64,000 bases of DNA, from positions 1 through 64,000 of the forward strand of contig JAJCXO010000200.1 in the NCBI GenBank assembly GCA_029263395.1. Reading direction: 5' to 3'. Below the pieces are notes generated by a model. The model saw nothing but the letters and a program-made list of their open reading frames with translations, was not told where the DNA came from and ran no database searches. Shown here piece after piece: positions 50,660 through 60,318 of this stretch. Source of the DNA: Acidobacteriota bacterium. GTDB taxonomy: Bacteria > Acidobacteriota > Thermoanaerobaculia > Multivoradales > J023. Position numbers and translations under genes: made by a program. The stretch's first letter is position 1. Each line of letters starts with the position of its first letter.

Positions 50660-51385
50660 ATGAGGGCAGACGCACAGACCGTTGACGCGGGAGTGACCAC
50701 CACTCCAGCACCGAGTGTCCGGCCAGAAGACTCCGCGGTCGACCCGGTCCCCACAACAGACCCGGTTCCCTCAACAGACCCGGTCCCCTCAACAGAGACG
50801 GTTCCCTCAACAGACACGAACGAGCGGCACCTGCTGTTGCGGCATCGTGAAGGGGATCGCGAGGCGTTCTCCGCATTGGTCGCTGAGTATCGAGCGCCGG
50901 TGTACTCGTATCTGTCGCGTTGCGGGGTGGAGCCGTCGGACCGGGATGATCTCTTTCAGGAAGTGTTCATCAAGATCCATCGGGCCGCGGCAAGTTATCA
51001 GGCCAACCGGCCGGCTCATCCCTGGATCTTCACCATCGTCGCCAACACCGTCCGCACTCACCTACGTAAGCGACGGATTCGTCAGCTGGTGTTTGCGGAC
51101 AAGACTGAAAAACCGGGCTCCGAAGACACGACCGATCCGACCCCCGACGGCGAACGCCAGACCGCGGCGCGGGAGACGGTGGCTTTGGTGGAGCGCGAGA
51201 TCGGCCGGTTGCGGCGAGTGCAACGCGAGGTGGTGCTGTTGGTCTGTGTCGAAAAGCTGGCTCTCAAAGATGTGGCGGAGGCCCTCGGGCTGCCGGTCAA
51301 CACGGTCAAGACCCACTTGCGCCGCGCCCGGTTGGCCTTGGCTGGTGCCCTACGCAGACAGCACGGGGAGGTGGCGACATCATGA
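50660..51385 (+). CDS. ECF-type RNA polymerase sigma factor
   Basis: A 241-residue sigma-70 family protein. AAGGGG lies five bases before the ATG. The first 50 residues are a disordered TDPVPS repeat tract. Sigma region 2 follows: HREGDREAFSALVAEY, SDRDDLFQEVFIKIHRAA, then WIFTIVANTVRTHLRKRR. Region 4 is near the end: LRRVQREVVLLVCVEKLALKDVAEALGLPVNTVKTHLRRAR. Both regions bind core polymerase and the -10/-35 of target promoters. The stop overlaps the anti-sigma start by four bases (ATGA). Its likely targets are its own operon and envelope genes. The N-terminal repeat tract is not part of the usual family. Confidence 0.93.
   Translation: MRADAQTVDAGVTTTPAPSVRPEDSAVDPVPTTDPVPSTDPVPSTETVPSTDTNERHLLLRHREGDREAFSALVAEYRAPVYSYLSRCGVEPSDRDDLFQEVFIKIHRAAASYQANRPAHPWIFTIVANTVRTHLRKRRIRQLVFADKTEKPGSEDTTDPTPDGERQTAARETVALVEREIGRLRRVQREVVLLVCVEKLALKDVAEALGLPVNTVKTHLRRARLALAGALRRQHGEVATS
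50741..50812. repeat. 18-bp coding repeats encoding TDPVPS in the sigma factor
   Basis: Four in-frame copies of GACCCGGTYCCCTCAACA, the last changed to GAGACGG, encode a flexible N-terminal tail. Copy-number change would keep the frame. Confidence 0.9.
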
Positions 51386-54231
51386 AGCAACTCTGTCGAC
51401 GTGTGCAGCAGACTCTAGGCGAACTAGGGCCACCCGCCTTGCAGGATGATCAGGCGGCCCAACTGCATCTCGAAGGCTGTGATGAGTGTTTCGGCGTGCT
51501 CGAATCGATGGTTCGGCTCGATGAAGCCTTTGATGTGATGCCGGCGCTGGACGCGTCTGACGAGCTGGTAGAACAGTTGTTGGCGCGGGACGAGCTGCAG
51601 ATACCGGTAACACAGACCACACTGCCAGCCGCTCCTTCGTCAAGTCAGCCGTCGACCTCGCCGATCAGTCCAATGTCATGGGGCGCGGTACTGAAAGACG
51701 GATTGGGCCGAATCATCGGGCCGAGTCATCTGCGCCTCAAGGCGTCGATGGCACTCGCTGTGGTGACCTTGATAAGCGTGTCGTTCTTTACGCTACATCG
51801 GTCGACCTATGAGGCGGCGTTGGATCAGAGACTTGTGAATGTCGAGGTTGTTGAGGTGCAGGTGGATAGTCTGCCAGGTTCGGCTTTGTCAGGCGAATTC
51901 ACTGGCGGAGTGCAACCAGAGGTGCAGTCAGAGCTGAGAGCCCTGGGATACCGTGGCGGCGGAGCAGCCGAGGGTCAAGCCAGCGAGGAGTTGGGGGAAA
52001 AGACCGATGCACCGTCCGGCAGTCGGCCGACAGCATCGTATTCGCTTCAGTTCGGGCCGCCTCCGCCACCGCCTCCACCCCTACCGACTCCGCCATCGGT
52101 GTCTCAACGGATCGCTGAGACACCGATGGCGGATGGGCCGCGGTCAGAGTCTGCCGATAGTGCGCCGAGGGTTCACGACGAAGTGACAGTGATTGCGGAA
52201 TCCATGGTCGTGGACCAGTCCAGCGCCGCATCCTCGTCACCGGTTGAGTTTGGTGACGAAGACAGTCTCTCAACTTGGGGCGGATCCGCAGCAGATATCA
52301 GCTATCGCGGCGGTGCCCCACGGACCGAGTCCGAGCAGCAAGGCGCGTTCGATAGCAAGACTCGAGAGCACGTCCGTAAGCGCCTGGACCACTTGCAGCG
52401 CAGCAGTGGCAAAGATCAGGCAGCTGATGGACGACAAAACCAGGACTTGGATCAAGACAAGGAAGAGACTGTCCGCAGGCTCCGTAAAGAGGCCAAGACC
52501 CAGGTCGAGGAGAAAGAGACCTGGGACAAAAAGGTCTCATCCCAGGTCTTTGAGGTGGAGGAAGCACCGGCCGAGATCGCCAAGCCGCGCAGCAAGCTGG
52601 TCGCAAAACAGCGGGCCGAGAAGACGGCTCGATTGCAAGCCCAGGCGTTCCTTGCTGAGCGTGAGCGTATCGAAGGTCTAAGCTTCCAGCCGGCCACCGG
52701 CTATTGGAGCAACACCTATGTGCCGGGTGATCCCGTTCTGAGGTATCTCCAAGCCCAGCTCGCCGGGCGGGATCGTTCGGCTTTTGATGCCGTCGGTGAT
52801 GTGCCGCTACTGTTGCACGACGCCTCGCGTCGCACCACTCAGCCGTTTGATCCACCCACCGATGCCGCCTTGGCGGTGGTGCTCAATGCCGACCGTCGAG
52901 GCGTGCGAGCGTCTTCCCGCCTGCTTTTGCAAGTTGGGCTGGTGGGCACCGAACGGCAAGGTGGCCGCCGGCCTGGGATGAACGTTGCCTTGGTGGTTGA
53001 TCTGCGCGGAACCGTGTCTGCTGAAGCTGCCGCCAACCTACGAGCATTGATCCTCGCCCTCGGTGAGGCGCGGGACCTCGGCGATCGTTTCCGACTGATC
53101 GTGGCCGGACCCACTGGCGGCGAGATCCTCGGCCCGGGAGACTTCAAACACGGGCCGCTGACGGTGGCGATACAGCAGCTCTTCCTGGCGGCGGGCGTCG
53201 AATCTTCGGGGCAATCCATGGAGCTGGTCGACGCGGTGCGGATGGCCTTCGAACGGGTTGGCCGCCACGACGATCCGTCAGCACCGTTGGGCTCGAGCAC
53301 CGTCCTCGTGGCGACACCTGGGCCGCGGTCAACCGATCTGTCGACCCTAGTCGAAATGGCGCACGCCGGGGCGGTTGCCGGGATACCGTTGAGCGTGGTC
53401 GGCGTTGGAGATGCGGTGCGGATCACCGAGCTCGATCGTTTGGCCTTGGCTGGCCAGGGCAACCGGCGTCTGATGCGTCAGCCGACGGAGGCGCGTGCGT
53501 TGGTCGATCGAGAGCTGTCGGCGGTGGCCCGGGTGGTCGCACGGGCCGTCCGTCTGCGGATCGGATTGGCGCCTGGGGTACGTCTCGTAGACATCATCGG
53601 TTCCCGACGCTTCGGCGAAGCGGATGCCGAGAAAGTGCGGCGGGCGGAACGCAGCATCGATCAGCGCCTGGCCCGCAATCTCGGCATCGAAGCCGACCGT
53701 GGGGACGACGAGCCCGGCATCCAGATTGTGCTGCCGACATTCTACGCCGGTGATCGCCACGTCATTCTGCTCGATCTTGTGGTGCCGGGCCCTGGGCCGG
53801 TGGCCGAGGTTACCGCACGGTTCAAGGATCTTGCCTACCTCGGCAACGGCGTCGCTCAGGCGTCGTTGGACTTGCCGCGCCGCACGGCGAGTCGTGGTCC
53901 GCTCGAGCTAAATGTGCTCGAAAACCACTTGGCGCAACGCCTGCGGGGCGTCCTGGACGAAGCCGGCCAGGAAGTCGCGTCGGGTCAACGCCAGGCGGCC
54001 CACGATCGCCTAGCAGAGCATCGTCAGTTGTTGGTTGGCCTTGGCCAGGAGCTGCGAGGCTTCCACAAGGACCGTGACTTGATGCGCGACATCGCCATGC
54101 TCGACGAATACCTCGGGCTGCTCGGTGCATCGGCGGCACCCACCGAAGAACAACGGTTACATCTCGCCGAGTCCTTGCGCTACGCCGCACGGCTCAAGGT
54201 GCTGCCGGCACCGCAACCGATGGGAGGCTAA
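51382..54231 (+). CDS. Zinc-finger anti-sigma domain fused to a VWA-like domain
   Basis: A 949-residue membrane protein. Residues 25-40 hold the ZAS zinc motif His29-x3-Cys33-x2-Cys36 (HLEGCDECF), which in family members binds and blocks ECF sigma factors. A single membrane helix is at about 121-139 (ASMALAVVTLISVSFFTL). Outside lies a Pro-rich linker (a run of prolines near 240), a coiled-coil stretch, and a von Willebrand A-like domain beginning MNVALVVDLRGT. The usual metal-binding DxSxS is changed to DLRGT at Asp540, so ion binding may be weak. Overall it resembles an anti-sigma factor whose external sensor is a YfbK-type VWA protein. It overlaps the sigma gene, and the giant protein gene follows after one base. 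Confidence 0.82.
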   Translation: MKQLCRRVQQTLGELGPPALQDDQAAQLHLEGCDECFGVLESMVRLDEAFDVMPALDASDELVEQLLARDELQIPVTQTTLPAAPSSSQPSTSPISPMSWGAVLKDGLGRIIGPSHLRLKASMALAVVTLISVSFFTLHRSTYEAALDQRLVNVEVVEVQVDSLPGSALSGEFTGGVQPEVQSELRALGYRGGGAAEGQASEELGEKTDAPSGSRPTASYSLQFGPPPPPPPPLPTPPSVSQRIAETPMADGPRSESADSAPRVHDEVTVIAESMVVDQSSAASSSPVEFGDEDSLSTWGGSAADISYRGGAPRTESEQQGAFDSKTREHVRKRLDHLQRSSGKDQAADGRQNQDLDQDKEETVRRLRKEAKTQVEEKETWDKKVSSQVFEVEEAPAEIAKPRSKLVAKQRAEKTARLQAQAFLAERERIEGLSFQPATGYWSNTYVPGDPVLRYLQAQLAGRDRSAFDAVGDVPLLLHDASRRTTQPFDPPTDAALAVVLNADRRGVRASSRLLLQVGLVGTERQGGRRPGMNVALVVDLRGTVSAEAAANLRALILALGEARDLGDRFRLIVAGPTGGEILGPGDFKHGPLTVAIQQLFLAAGVESSGQSMELVDAVRMAFERVGRHDDPSAPLGSSTVLVATPGPRSTDLSTLVEMAHAGAVAGIPLSVVGVGDAVRITELDRLALAGQGNRRLMRQPTEARALVDRELSAVARVVARAVRLRIGLAPGVRLVDIIGSRRFGEADAEKVRRAERSIDQRLARNLGIEADRGDDEPGIQIVLPTFYAGDRHVILLDLVVPGPGPVAEVTARFKDLAYLGNGVAQASLDLPRRTASRGPLELNVLENHLAQRLRGVLDEAGQEVASGQRQAAHDRLAEHRQLLVGLGQELRGFHKDRDLMRDIAMLDEYLGLLGASAAPTEEQRLHLAESLRYAARLKVLPAPQPMGG

Positions 54232-54232
54232 A

Positions 54233-57200
54233 ATGAAACGGACTGGCTCGAGAATGCAGATCAACTCAATGGTGAACGGCTGGATACTCGCGGTGCTTCT
54301 GATGTTCAGCTCTGGCTCACCCCTAGTGGCTCAGGCCAACACCAACGGCCTGGTCGAACTGCCGCTCGAGGTCTACAACCGCTTGATCGAGACCGCTCGG
54401 GACCCGACCGTCCCACCGCGGCCCGCACCCGCCGGTTACGCCTTGGGTAATGCCCAAGTCACGGTTACGGTGGATGCTCAGCAGCCGAGGTTGAGCGCCG
54501 AGGTCCGGGCTGACCTCACCGTTGACGTGTTGGAAGACGAGTGGGTGTTGATCCCAGTGCTGGCGGCGGGGACGCCGGTCTCCTCAGCGACGGTCGACGG
54601 CAGCAAGATCCAGCTGATCAACGCGCCGCAAGGCTTGAGTTGGGCAGCCCGAGCGAAGGGCTCCTTCGCCATGCGCCTGATCTACCGGGTGGATGCTTTA
54701 CGTTCAGAGGCCGGCCTCTCCCTCGGGGTGCCGGTACCGCTCGCCGCTGCCACAACTTTGACGGCAACGCTGCCTGGCACCGGTCTCGATGTGGCGGTGA
54801 TTCCATCCGCTGGCACTCGACTCTCCACCCGTGGAGAGTTGACGTCGGTCAACGCCACCATCCCCGCAACCTCCGGCATCCAGATCTCCTGGCGACTGCC
54901 AGCCGGCGACGGGCACATTCTCAGCCGTGCGATCTACCGTGGCCAATTGACCGGCGACGCCGTCACCTGGAGTGGTGAGCTGTCGGTTGAACTGTTGAGT
55001 GACGAGACGGTGATCCTACCGCTGTTGCCGCGCACCGTGACGTTGCGCAACCTGGCGGTCGACGGCAACGACGCGCCCATCCTGATCGAAAACGGACGGT
55101 TTGCCGTGCTCGTCAAAGGGCTCGGCCGACATACCTTGACGGCGGGATTCGAGGTACCGGTACGGCGCGGTGACGGCCCGCCGCGGGTGGATCTCGAGGT
55201 GCCGGAAGTGCCGGTGTCGCGCTTCGAGCTCACCTTGCCGGGCAAAAAAGACGTCACCGTGAGCCCGGCATCCAACGTCGAGTCGCGGGTCCGCGGTGCC
55301 AACACCATCGCCACTGCCCATGTACCGTTGACGTCGAAAGTGGCGCTCAGCTGGGCGGAAGCGGTGCCGGAGGAGATCCGCACCGAAGTGCGCGCCAACG
55401 CCGGCGTTTACCACGCGGTGTATGCCGAGGAAGGGGTGCTCTACGTGCGGGCGTTGGCCGACTACGAGGTCACCCGCGGTGAAACCAATGTGCTGCGGTT
55501 TGCGGTGCCTTCAGGGGTTCAAGTCGGCAGCGTCAAGGCGTCGGGGGCGGTGGCTGACTGGCGCCTCGGGGCGGCTGACGGTGGCAGCCGTGAGGTGACG
55601 GTGTTCCTCGATCGTCAACTGCAGGGGCAGCTGATGGTCGAGGTCGACTATGACCTCTCGATTGTGGGCGACCCGGCCGTCGCGGCGGCCGATGCGGGGA
55701 TTGTGGTACCGCTGATGCGTTCCCTCGACGCCCAACGCCAACGAGGTATGGTGGCCCTGTTGTCGAGTCAAGATCTGTCGTTGAAGCCGATCGTGGACGA
55801 CGGCGCCACCCGGGTGGGTGAGAACCAGCTACCGGCGTTCGTGCGTCAAGCCGTCGAGATGGTGGTGGCCCACACCTACAAATATGTCGAAACGCCGCCA
55901 GCGTTGACTGTTGCCGCGGTGCCACCGGAGCGAAAACAGGGCCGGTTCGACGCTGAGGTCGACACCTTGATCTCGTTGGGCGAAGTGACGATGAAAGGTT
56001 CTGCCAGCGTCGAGTTCGACGTCAAATCTGGTCGCATCATGGAGCTCGAGTTGATCCTGCCGGCCGGGGTCAACCTGCTCAGCCTGACGGGTCCGTCGGT
56101 GCGTCAGCATCGGATCGTGTCGGCGGATCTCGGTTCGAATGCGGATGGGAGCACTGCCGGGGCTGCGGCCGAAGCCGAAGACGAGGGCACGGTGGAAGAC
56201 GCCAGCGAAGGTACGGAAGAGCAGCATATCGCGGTCGAATTCACTCAGGAGATGGAGGGGCAATTCCGGCTCGAGGTGGCGTATGAACGGATTCTGCTGG
56301 CTGCCGAGGCCGAGTTCGAAGTACCGACCCTGCGGGTGCCAGGGGCCGAGGTGGAACAAGGCCGGGTTGCCGTCGAAGCGTTGTCAGCGGTCGAAGTGCG
56401 GCCGGCGGCGGTTGACCGGTTGACCTCCCTCGACGCTGGTGAGCTGCCGCAACAACTCATCTTGCGTACGACCAATCCGATCCTCCACGCCTACAAATAC
56501 GTCAGTCAGCCGTATCGCCTGGCGCTGGCCGTCGACCGCCACGAAGTGGTCCAGGTACACGAAGCGGCAATCGACACCGCCAACTACCGCACTCTCTTTA
56601 CCCGTGACGGTCTGTCCGTCACCACCGCACACTTCACGGTGCGCAACAGCCGCCGCCAGTTCTTGCGGGTCAAGCTGCCACCAGAGTCCCAGATCTGGTC
56701 CGTGTTTGTCGACGGTCGTCCCGAAAAGCCGGCCCGTACAGTGAGCGAAGACGGCGAAGAATGGCATCTGATCAAGATCATCCACTCCACCGAGGGATTC
56801 CCCGTCGAACTGGTATTCGAGACTCCGGCAAGTGCCATCACGGGCCTGGGGACAGTGAAGGGATTGCTTCCACGACCCGAAATCCTGGTCACCCGCACCC
56901 ACTGGGACGTCTACGTGCCCGAGGGGGTGGAATACGGCAAACCATCGGATGAGATGAAGCTTGTCACCGTACCCAAGCCAATTGTCGCCGCCGCCCTCGA
57001 AGCCGAGATGGCGAGACTCCAATCCGGCGCGGGCGCACAAGTGATCGAACCTCTCAAGCTGGTGATCCCCACCGCCGGCATGCACTTCGCGTTCGAAAAG
57101 CTTTATGCCAATCAAGGTGACCGGGACACAGGTTTTGCCATCCCTTACGCCTCAGGGATCGGCCGCACGTTCGGGCGTTTACTGAGTTTCGCCGCCGCCG

Positions 57201-57424
57201 CCGTCTGTTGGATCGGTTTCGGCTTGTTGGTGCGCGGTTATCTTCGCCTGGGTGGCGGCCTGGTTGCTGCCGGAACCATCCTGCTCAGTGTGTTGATCGG
57301 TCGCTACCAGCTCAGCGCCGCGCCCGGTGTGTGGCTTTCCGTCCTGCTGCTGCTGGGGCTAGGGATGTTCTACGGCAAGGCGGCCTGGGACCGGAAGCGG
57401 GAAGAGTCTGAGGTGATGGCTTGA
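54233..57424 (+). CDS. Very large envelope protein anchored by C-terminal membrane helices, unknown function
   Basis: A 1063-residue protein. ATG at 54233 follows GGGAGGCTAAA. A signal peptide (WILAVLLMFSSGSPLVAQ) leads into about 900 residues of beta-rich sequence with repeated strands such as AQVTVTVDAQQPRLSAEVRADLTV (written in short pieces here), MELELILPAGVNLLSLTG and FRLEVAYERILLA. The C-terminus has three or so hydrophobic segments (LLSFAAAAVCWIGFGLLV, LVAAGTILLSVLIG, VWLSVLLLLGLGMF) and a charged tail. No enzyme motif is recognised. It begins one base after the anti-sigma stop, so sigma, anti-sigma and this protein are expressed together. It may be the envelope component that the anti-sigma sensor watches, or the main product under sigma control. 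Confidence 0.7.
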   Translation: MKRTGSRMQINSMVNGWILAVLLMFSSGSPLVAQANTNGLVELPLEVYNRLIETARDPTVPPRPAPAGYALGNAQVTVTVDAQQPRLSAEVRADLTVDVLEDEWVLIPVLAAGTPVSSATVDGSKIQLINAPQGLSWAARAKGSFAMRLIYRVDALRSEAGLSLGVPVPLAAATTLTATLPGTGLDVAVIPSAGTRLSTRGELTSVNATIPATSGIQISWRLPAGDGHILSRAIYRGQLTGDAVTWSGELSVELLSDETVILPLLPRTVTLRNLAVDGNDAPILIENGRFAVLVKGLGRHTLTAGFEVPVRRGDGPPRVDLEVPEVPVSRFELTLPGKKDVTVSPASNVESRVRGANTIATAHVPLTSKVALSWAEAVPEEIRTEVRANAGVYHAVYAEEGVLYVRALADYEVTRGETNVLRFAVPSGVQVGSVKASGAVADWRLGAADGGSREVTVFLDRQLQGQLMVEVDYDLSIVGDPAVAAADAGIVVPLMRSLDAQRQRGMVALLSSQDLSLKPIVDDGATRVGENQLPAFVRQAVEMVVAHTYKYVETPPALTVAAVPPERKQGRFDAEVDTLISLGEVTMKGSASVEFDVKSGRIMELELILPAGVNLLSLTGPSVRQHRIVSADLGSNADGSTAGAAAEAEDEGTVEDASEGTEEQHIAVEFTQEMEGQFRLEVAYERILLAAEAEFEVPTLRVPGAEVEQGRVAVEALSAVEVRPAAVDRLTSLDAGELPQQLILRTTNPILHAYKYVSQPYRLALAVDRHEVVQVHEAAIDTANYRTLFTRDGLSVTTAHFTVRNSRRQFLRVKLPPESQIWSVFVDGRPEKPARTVSEDGEEWHLIKIIHSTEGFPVELVFETPASAITGLGTVKGLLPRPEILVTRTHWDVYVPEGVEYGKPSDEMKLVTVPKPIVAAALEAEMARLQSGAGAQVIEPLKLVIPTAGMHFAFEKLYANQGDRDTGFAIPYASGIGRTFGRLLSFAAAAVCWIGFGLLVRGYLRLGGGLVAAGTILLSVLIGRYQLSAAPGVWLSVLLLLGLGMFYGKAAWDRKREESEVMA

Positions 57425-58317
57425 GCCGTGCCCCGCGGCGAGCAGCGACGGGTTGATCAATAAAGTACCTGTGGCTTCGCTTGGCTCGAGACAGCCCTCG
57501 CCGCGCAGAACGACGTGGTCAGCGATCGCCGAGACGGTTGGACTCTTCTCGAGGAGCCCGAGGCTGAGGCCTCCAGGATTCGACTGGCTATCAACCTCAA
57601 GGGCAAGGATCAGATCGAGGTGTTGCCCGCACTCAAGAGCTGGCCGACGAAGGGAAAGAGTGGTTGCTAGACGTTGCAGATGACGCGATCGGCCGGGTGG
57701 TGCTCGGACCACCGAAGCCACCCTCCGTACATGCTCGATGGTCTGAGGCGCCAGCTTCGCTAGCACTAGTACAGCGCCCCCAAAGTTCTATCCGGGTTTT
57801 AGAACGCCTATTGGAGCTACCGGGGGCCGGTCTCAAACCGATAAGGTCCAAGGCCTCAAAACGCCTAGATCTCGCCCTGAAAGGGCGGCAATCAACGAGT
57901 CTCAAAGCTCGGATTTTGCGCTAGATTCAGACGGATCTCCACCGCTTAAGTCCTTGGCGCGCCGTTGTTTATTTCCTTATTACCCATGATGGAGTTAGCT
58001 TACCATCCGGGAGCACCGCGATGTCAAGGGGGCAGCACTCTGCCACCGTGCCCCACGCTCGCCAACCGTCGCCAACACGTATGCGGATTCGGCGGGTCCG
58101 TGCGGGGTCAGGATAAAGGGGCGGTCGACACCAACGACCGCCGCCACCCAATCGTTGTAGAGCGGATGGTATCTCTTCTGGACTCCGTACCAGGCTAGCC
58201 AGCGGAGCTGGCGAGCTTCCTGCGCATGTCTCTCCCGTTGATCAGCTGCATCGCGTTTGATGCGCTCGGATCGCTACTTCTTGGAGCGAGCCATCGACAG
58301 CGCGCCCAGCGTCACTG
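57425..58317. other. Intergenic region with nested inverted repeats, no supported gene
   Basis: An 893-base gap. GCCCCC at 57776-57781 pairs with GGGGGC at 57822-57827, enclosing GTTCTA 57785-57790 with TAGAAC 57800-57805. Short frames around 57490-57720 (DQIEVLPAL, DEGKEWLLDVADDAIGRVV) show a frameshift and could be a decayed gene, but no family is recognised. It resembles a boundary between the sigma unit and the following minus-strand block. Confidence 0.55.
57776..57827. repeat. Nested inverted repeats
   Basis: Outer arms GCCCCC/GGGGGC and inner arms GTTCTA/TAGAAC form a two-level hairpin of about 52 bases. It does not carry integron attC core bases. Confidence 0.7.
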
Positions 58318-59454
58318 CTATCGACGGCCTCCAATCAGAGGTGAAAGTTCGGCCAGTTTCCTGAACGCGGAGACCGTTGGCGGAATTGACGCCAAAACGA
58401 GAATCCCGGCAGCAAGCGGTACAGTCCAACCTAGGTCTGCGCGGAGGGCTATCAAGCAGGCAATCGTCGATACCGACACAGGTATCAGGAGCGCGATTGA
58501 GTAAGTGAGCGTGCTCAACCAAGCGCTCCGTCTCGACACCCAGTCCCACCGACCTGAAATAGGCCCAAGTACCATCCAGCTCTCAGAGCGACTTTCGATT
58601 GAGCCCAAGGCATCAGACAAGGCGTTTGTAATTGCCAGAAGTTGCCCGAGGGCCAGGATCGCCAGAACCAACGACGCCGACGTAGTCCTAAGCTTTACCT
58701 GGAGGACAGGCACCGTCACGAAAGTAGCCTGATGCTGTCGGACTGCCTCCACAAAGACTTCGTGCGGGCCTTCTGCAGACAAACCTAGACGTCGCGCAAC
58801 TCCGTCGGACTGTATGGCAATCTCCCGAAGACCCCTCCCCCGGAGGGGGTTCAGATCGTCGACCGTATGTATAACAGGCTCCCTGGAGAAGATGGGTTCT
58901 TCATCATCGGTTTCAGCGAGACGGGCTGTCGCCGCTATTAGTTGTACCTGTTCTCTTAGGGCGCCCTCGTTAACCTCGAAGTAGTAGTACCGAGGCGGTG
59001 TACTTCGATTAAAAGCCTTGTCTGCCATCGCTTCACGGTCGCGTTGCGCCAGAGCGTCCCTCAGTGCCCACACTTTCGAAGGTGCACCCTTGTCTCTGTT
59101 GGCGTCGTCCATGCGGTAGGCAAACCACGTTGAAAGACCCATCCCCGGATGGTGGAACTCGCCTTTCATCCGGCAATCGGCCGGCGCGATTTTGAGCGCG
59201 TCTACACGGTGAATTATCGTCCCAGCCTCGGAGGCGGCTTGCTCGTCAACCTTGCAAAACACCACGTCATACTGGACACGCCCATTGGCGGCCAGCAGCT
59301 CCTTCCCAACTGTCAGTCGAAGCGCATCTCGAATGCCCTCGTCAGAGGCTGTGGTGGAGTTCCACAGGGGCACCACGATGGCACCGATGCCAAGGAGAAA
59401 TAGACCGCCAGCCTTTGCGGCTTTGATCTGGCTGTCCATGGTGTGTCCTTTCAT
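58318..59454 (-). CDS. Hypothetical membrane protein
   Basis: A 378-residue protein. AGGAGG eight bases before ATG 59454 supports the start; a second ATG 15 bases in also has a site (AAAGGA). One membrane segment lies near the N-terminus (AGGLFLLGIGAIVVPLW) and about three near the C-terminus (ASLVLAILALGQLLAITNAL, LSTLTYSIALLIPVSVSTIACLIAL, LGWTVPLAAGILVLASI). Between them is a 200-residue soluble region, presumably external. No family was recognised. It is in the same minus-strand block as a second membrane protein and the WD40-caspase protein, so they may work together. Confidence 0.6.
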   Translation of the reverse strand: MKGHTMDSQIKAAKAGGLFLLGIGAIVVPLWNSTTASDEGIRDALRLTVGKELLAANGRVQYDVVFCKVDEQAASEAGTIIHRVDALKIAPADCRMKGEFHHPGMGLSTWFAYRMDDANRDKGAPSKVWALRDALAQRDREAMADKAFNRSTPPRYYYFEVNEGALREQVQLIAATARLAETDDEEPIFSREPVIHTVDDLNPLRGRGLREIAIQSDGVARRLGLSAEGPHEVFVEAVRQHQATFVTVPVLQVKLRTTSASLVLAILALGQLLAITNALSDALGSIESRSESWMVLGPISGRWDWVSRRSAWLSTLTYSIALLIPVSVSTIACLIALRADLGWTVPLAAGILVLASIPPTVSAFRKLAELSPLIGGRR

Positions 59455-59732
59455 CGACTCTTCCTCCTGGTCTTTCTAATCAGCAGAAGCGAATGCTGCT
59501 GCGTCGGCCTGGGACTTCCGCGCGAAGGTTACCGTGAGTGGCCAAGGCATCCCGGTAGGCATGGCTCGCGTACTGACATCCTCGGTCGGAATGAGTAGTC
59601 GCCTGGCATTCGCCGCCTCTGGTGTCGGGGTCAAGGGCCAGTGCGCGCAATCGGAGGCCGGCCCGATCTCGGGGCCCCTCCGCAAATGTCGGTTCTCATC
59701 GCTTTGGGATTTAGCATCACCCGACGCCGGAA

Positions 59733-60236
59733 CTAACCGCTTTCGGAGATCCTCGTCTCGTTCTTCTCGAGGATCGTCCGCCAGAAGAAACCGGTCTGAA
59801 ACGCCAGAGCCATCACGACGAAGCTGAAGTCTTCTTCGGAGACCTGGGAGAGCAGCCCTCCGAACGTCGGCACGGAGACGAGGAACGGGCGGAAAAAATC
59901 CCAGGCATCGATGTCGAGCTTGGGCTTCTCTTTCAGCTCGCCTTTCTTCTCGAGCTCGGCGATGCGCTGGCTACGAATTTCGATCGCTTCGTCGAGCGAG
60001 CGGACTGCCATGCCGACGAGCATCGCGAGAAGCAACATCCCTTCTTTCCAGGGTGAGCGGTCGTACCAGGACCCGTCACCAAGGAACTGCGGGCCGACGG
60101 AAGAATAGCCCGCGACGCCCAGAAGCACTGCTCCAACTGAGATCAGCAGGAGCCGGAACCCTCGTCCGAGCCTCGGTTTTTCCAGGCTCCAGAGGATCAG
60201 AGCCACCGGGGCGGCCAATATCAAAAGCACGGTCAC
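59733..60236 (-). CDS. Small membrane protein upstream of the hypothetical membrane gene
   Basis: A 167-residue protein with a GTG start at 60236; GGAG lies six bases before it. Its leader (GAGGAGATCGA) is nearly the same as that of the WD40-caspase gene, GAGGAGATCGACG, suggesting similar translation control. It has two N-terminal helices (VLLILAAPVALILWSL, LLLISVGAVLLGVAGY), one near residue 70 (GMLLLAMLVGMAV), a charged helix EKKGELKEKPKLDIDAWDFF, and a final hydrophobic stretch FVVMALAFQTGFFWRTIL. No family was recognised. It lies about 80 bases from the caspase gene stop on the same strand. Confidence 0.6.
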   Translation of the reverse strand: MTVLLILAAPVALILWSLEKPRLGRGFRLLLISVGAVLLGVAGYSSVGPQFLGDGSWYDRSPWKEGMLLLAMLVGMAVRSLDEAIEIRSQRIAELEKKGELKEKPKLDIDAWDFFRPFLVSVPTFGGLLSQVSEEDFSFVVMALAFQTGFFWRTILEKNETRISESG

Positions 60237-60318
60237 ATCGATCTCCTCACCTCACAGGTGCTGTTCACAGTGGTTGGTGTTTACAGCGGGTCATGTGTCA
60301 GGCCTTTTCATGGCTCAG

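Noticed and set aside
57776-57827. Integron attC site
   Set aside because: Inverted arms are present but the conserved R-box core (GTTRRRY) is absent, and no integrase is nearby.
59455-59732. 69-residue minus-strand and 97-residue plus-strand frames between the two membrane proteins
   Set aside because: No start site, no family resemblance, and overlapping opposite-strand frames are typical GC-rich noise.
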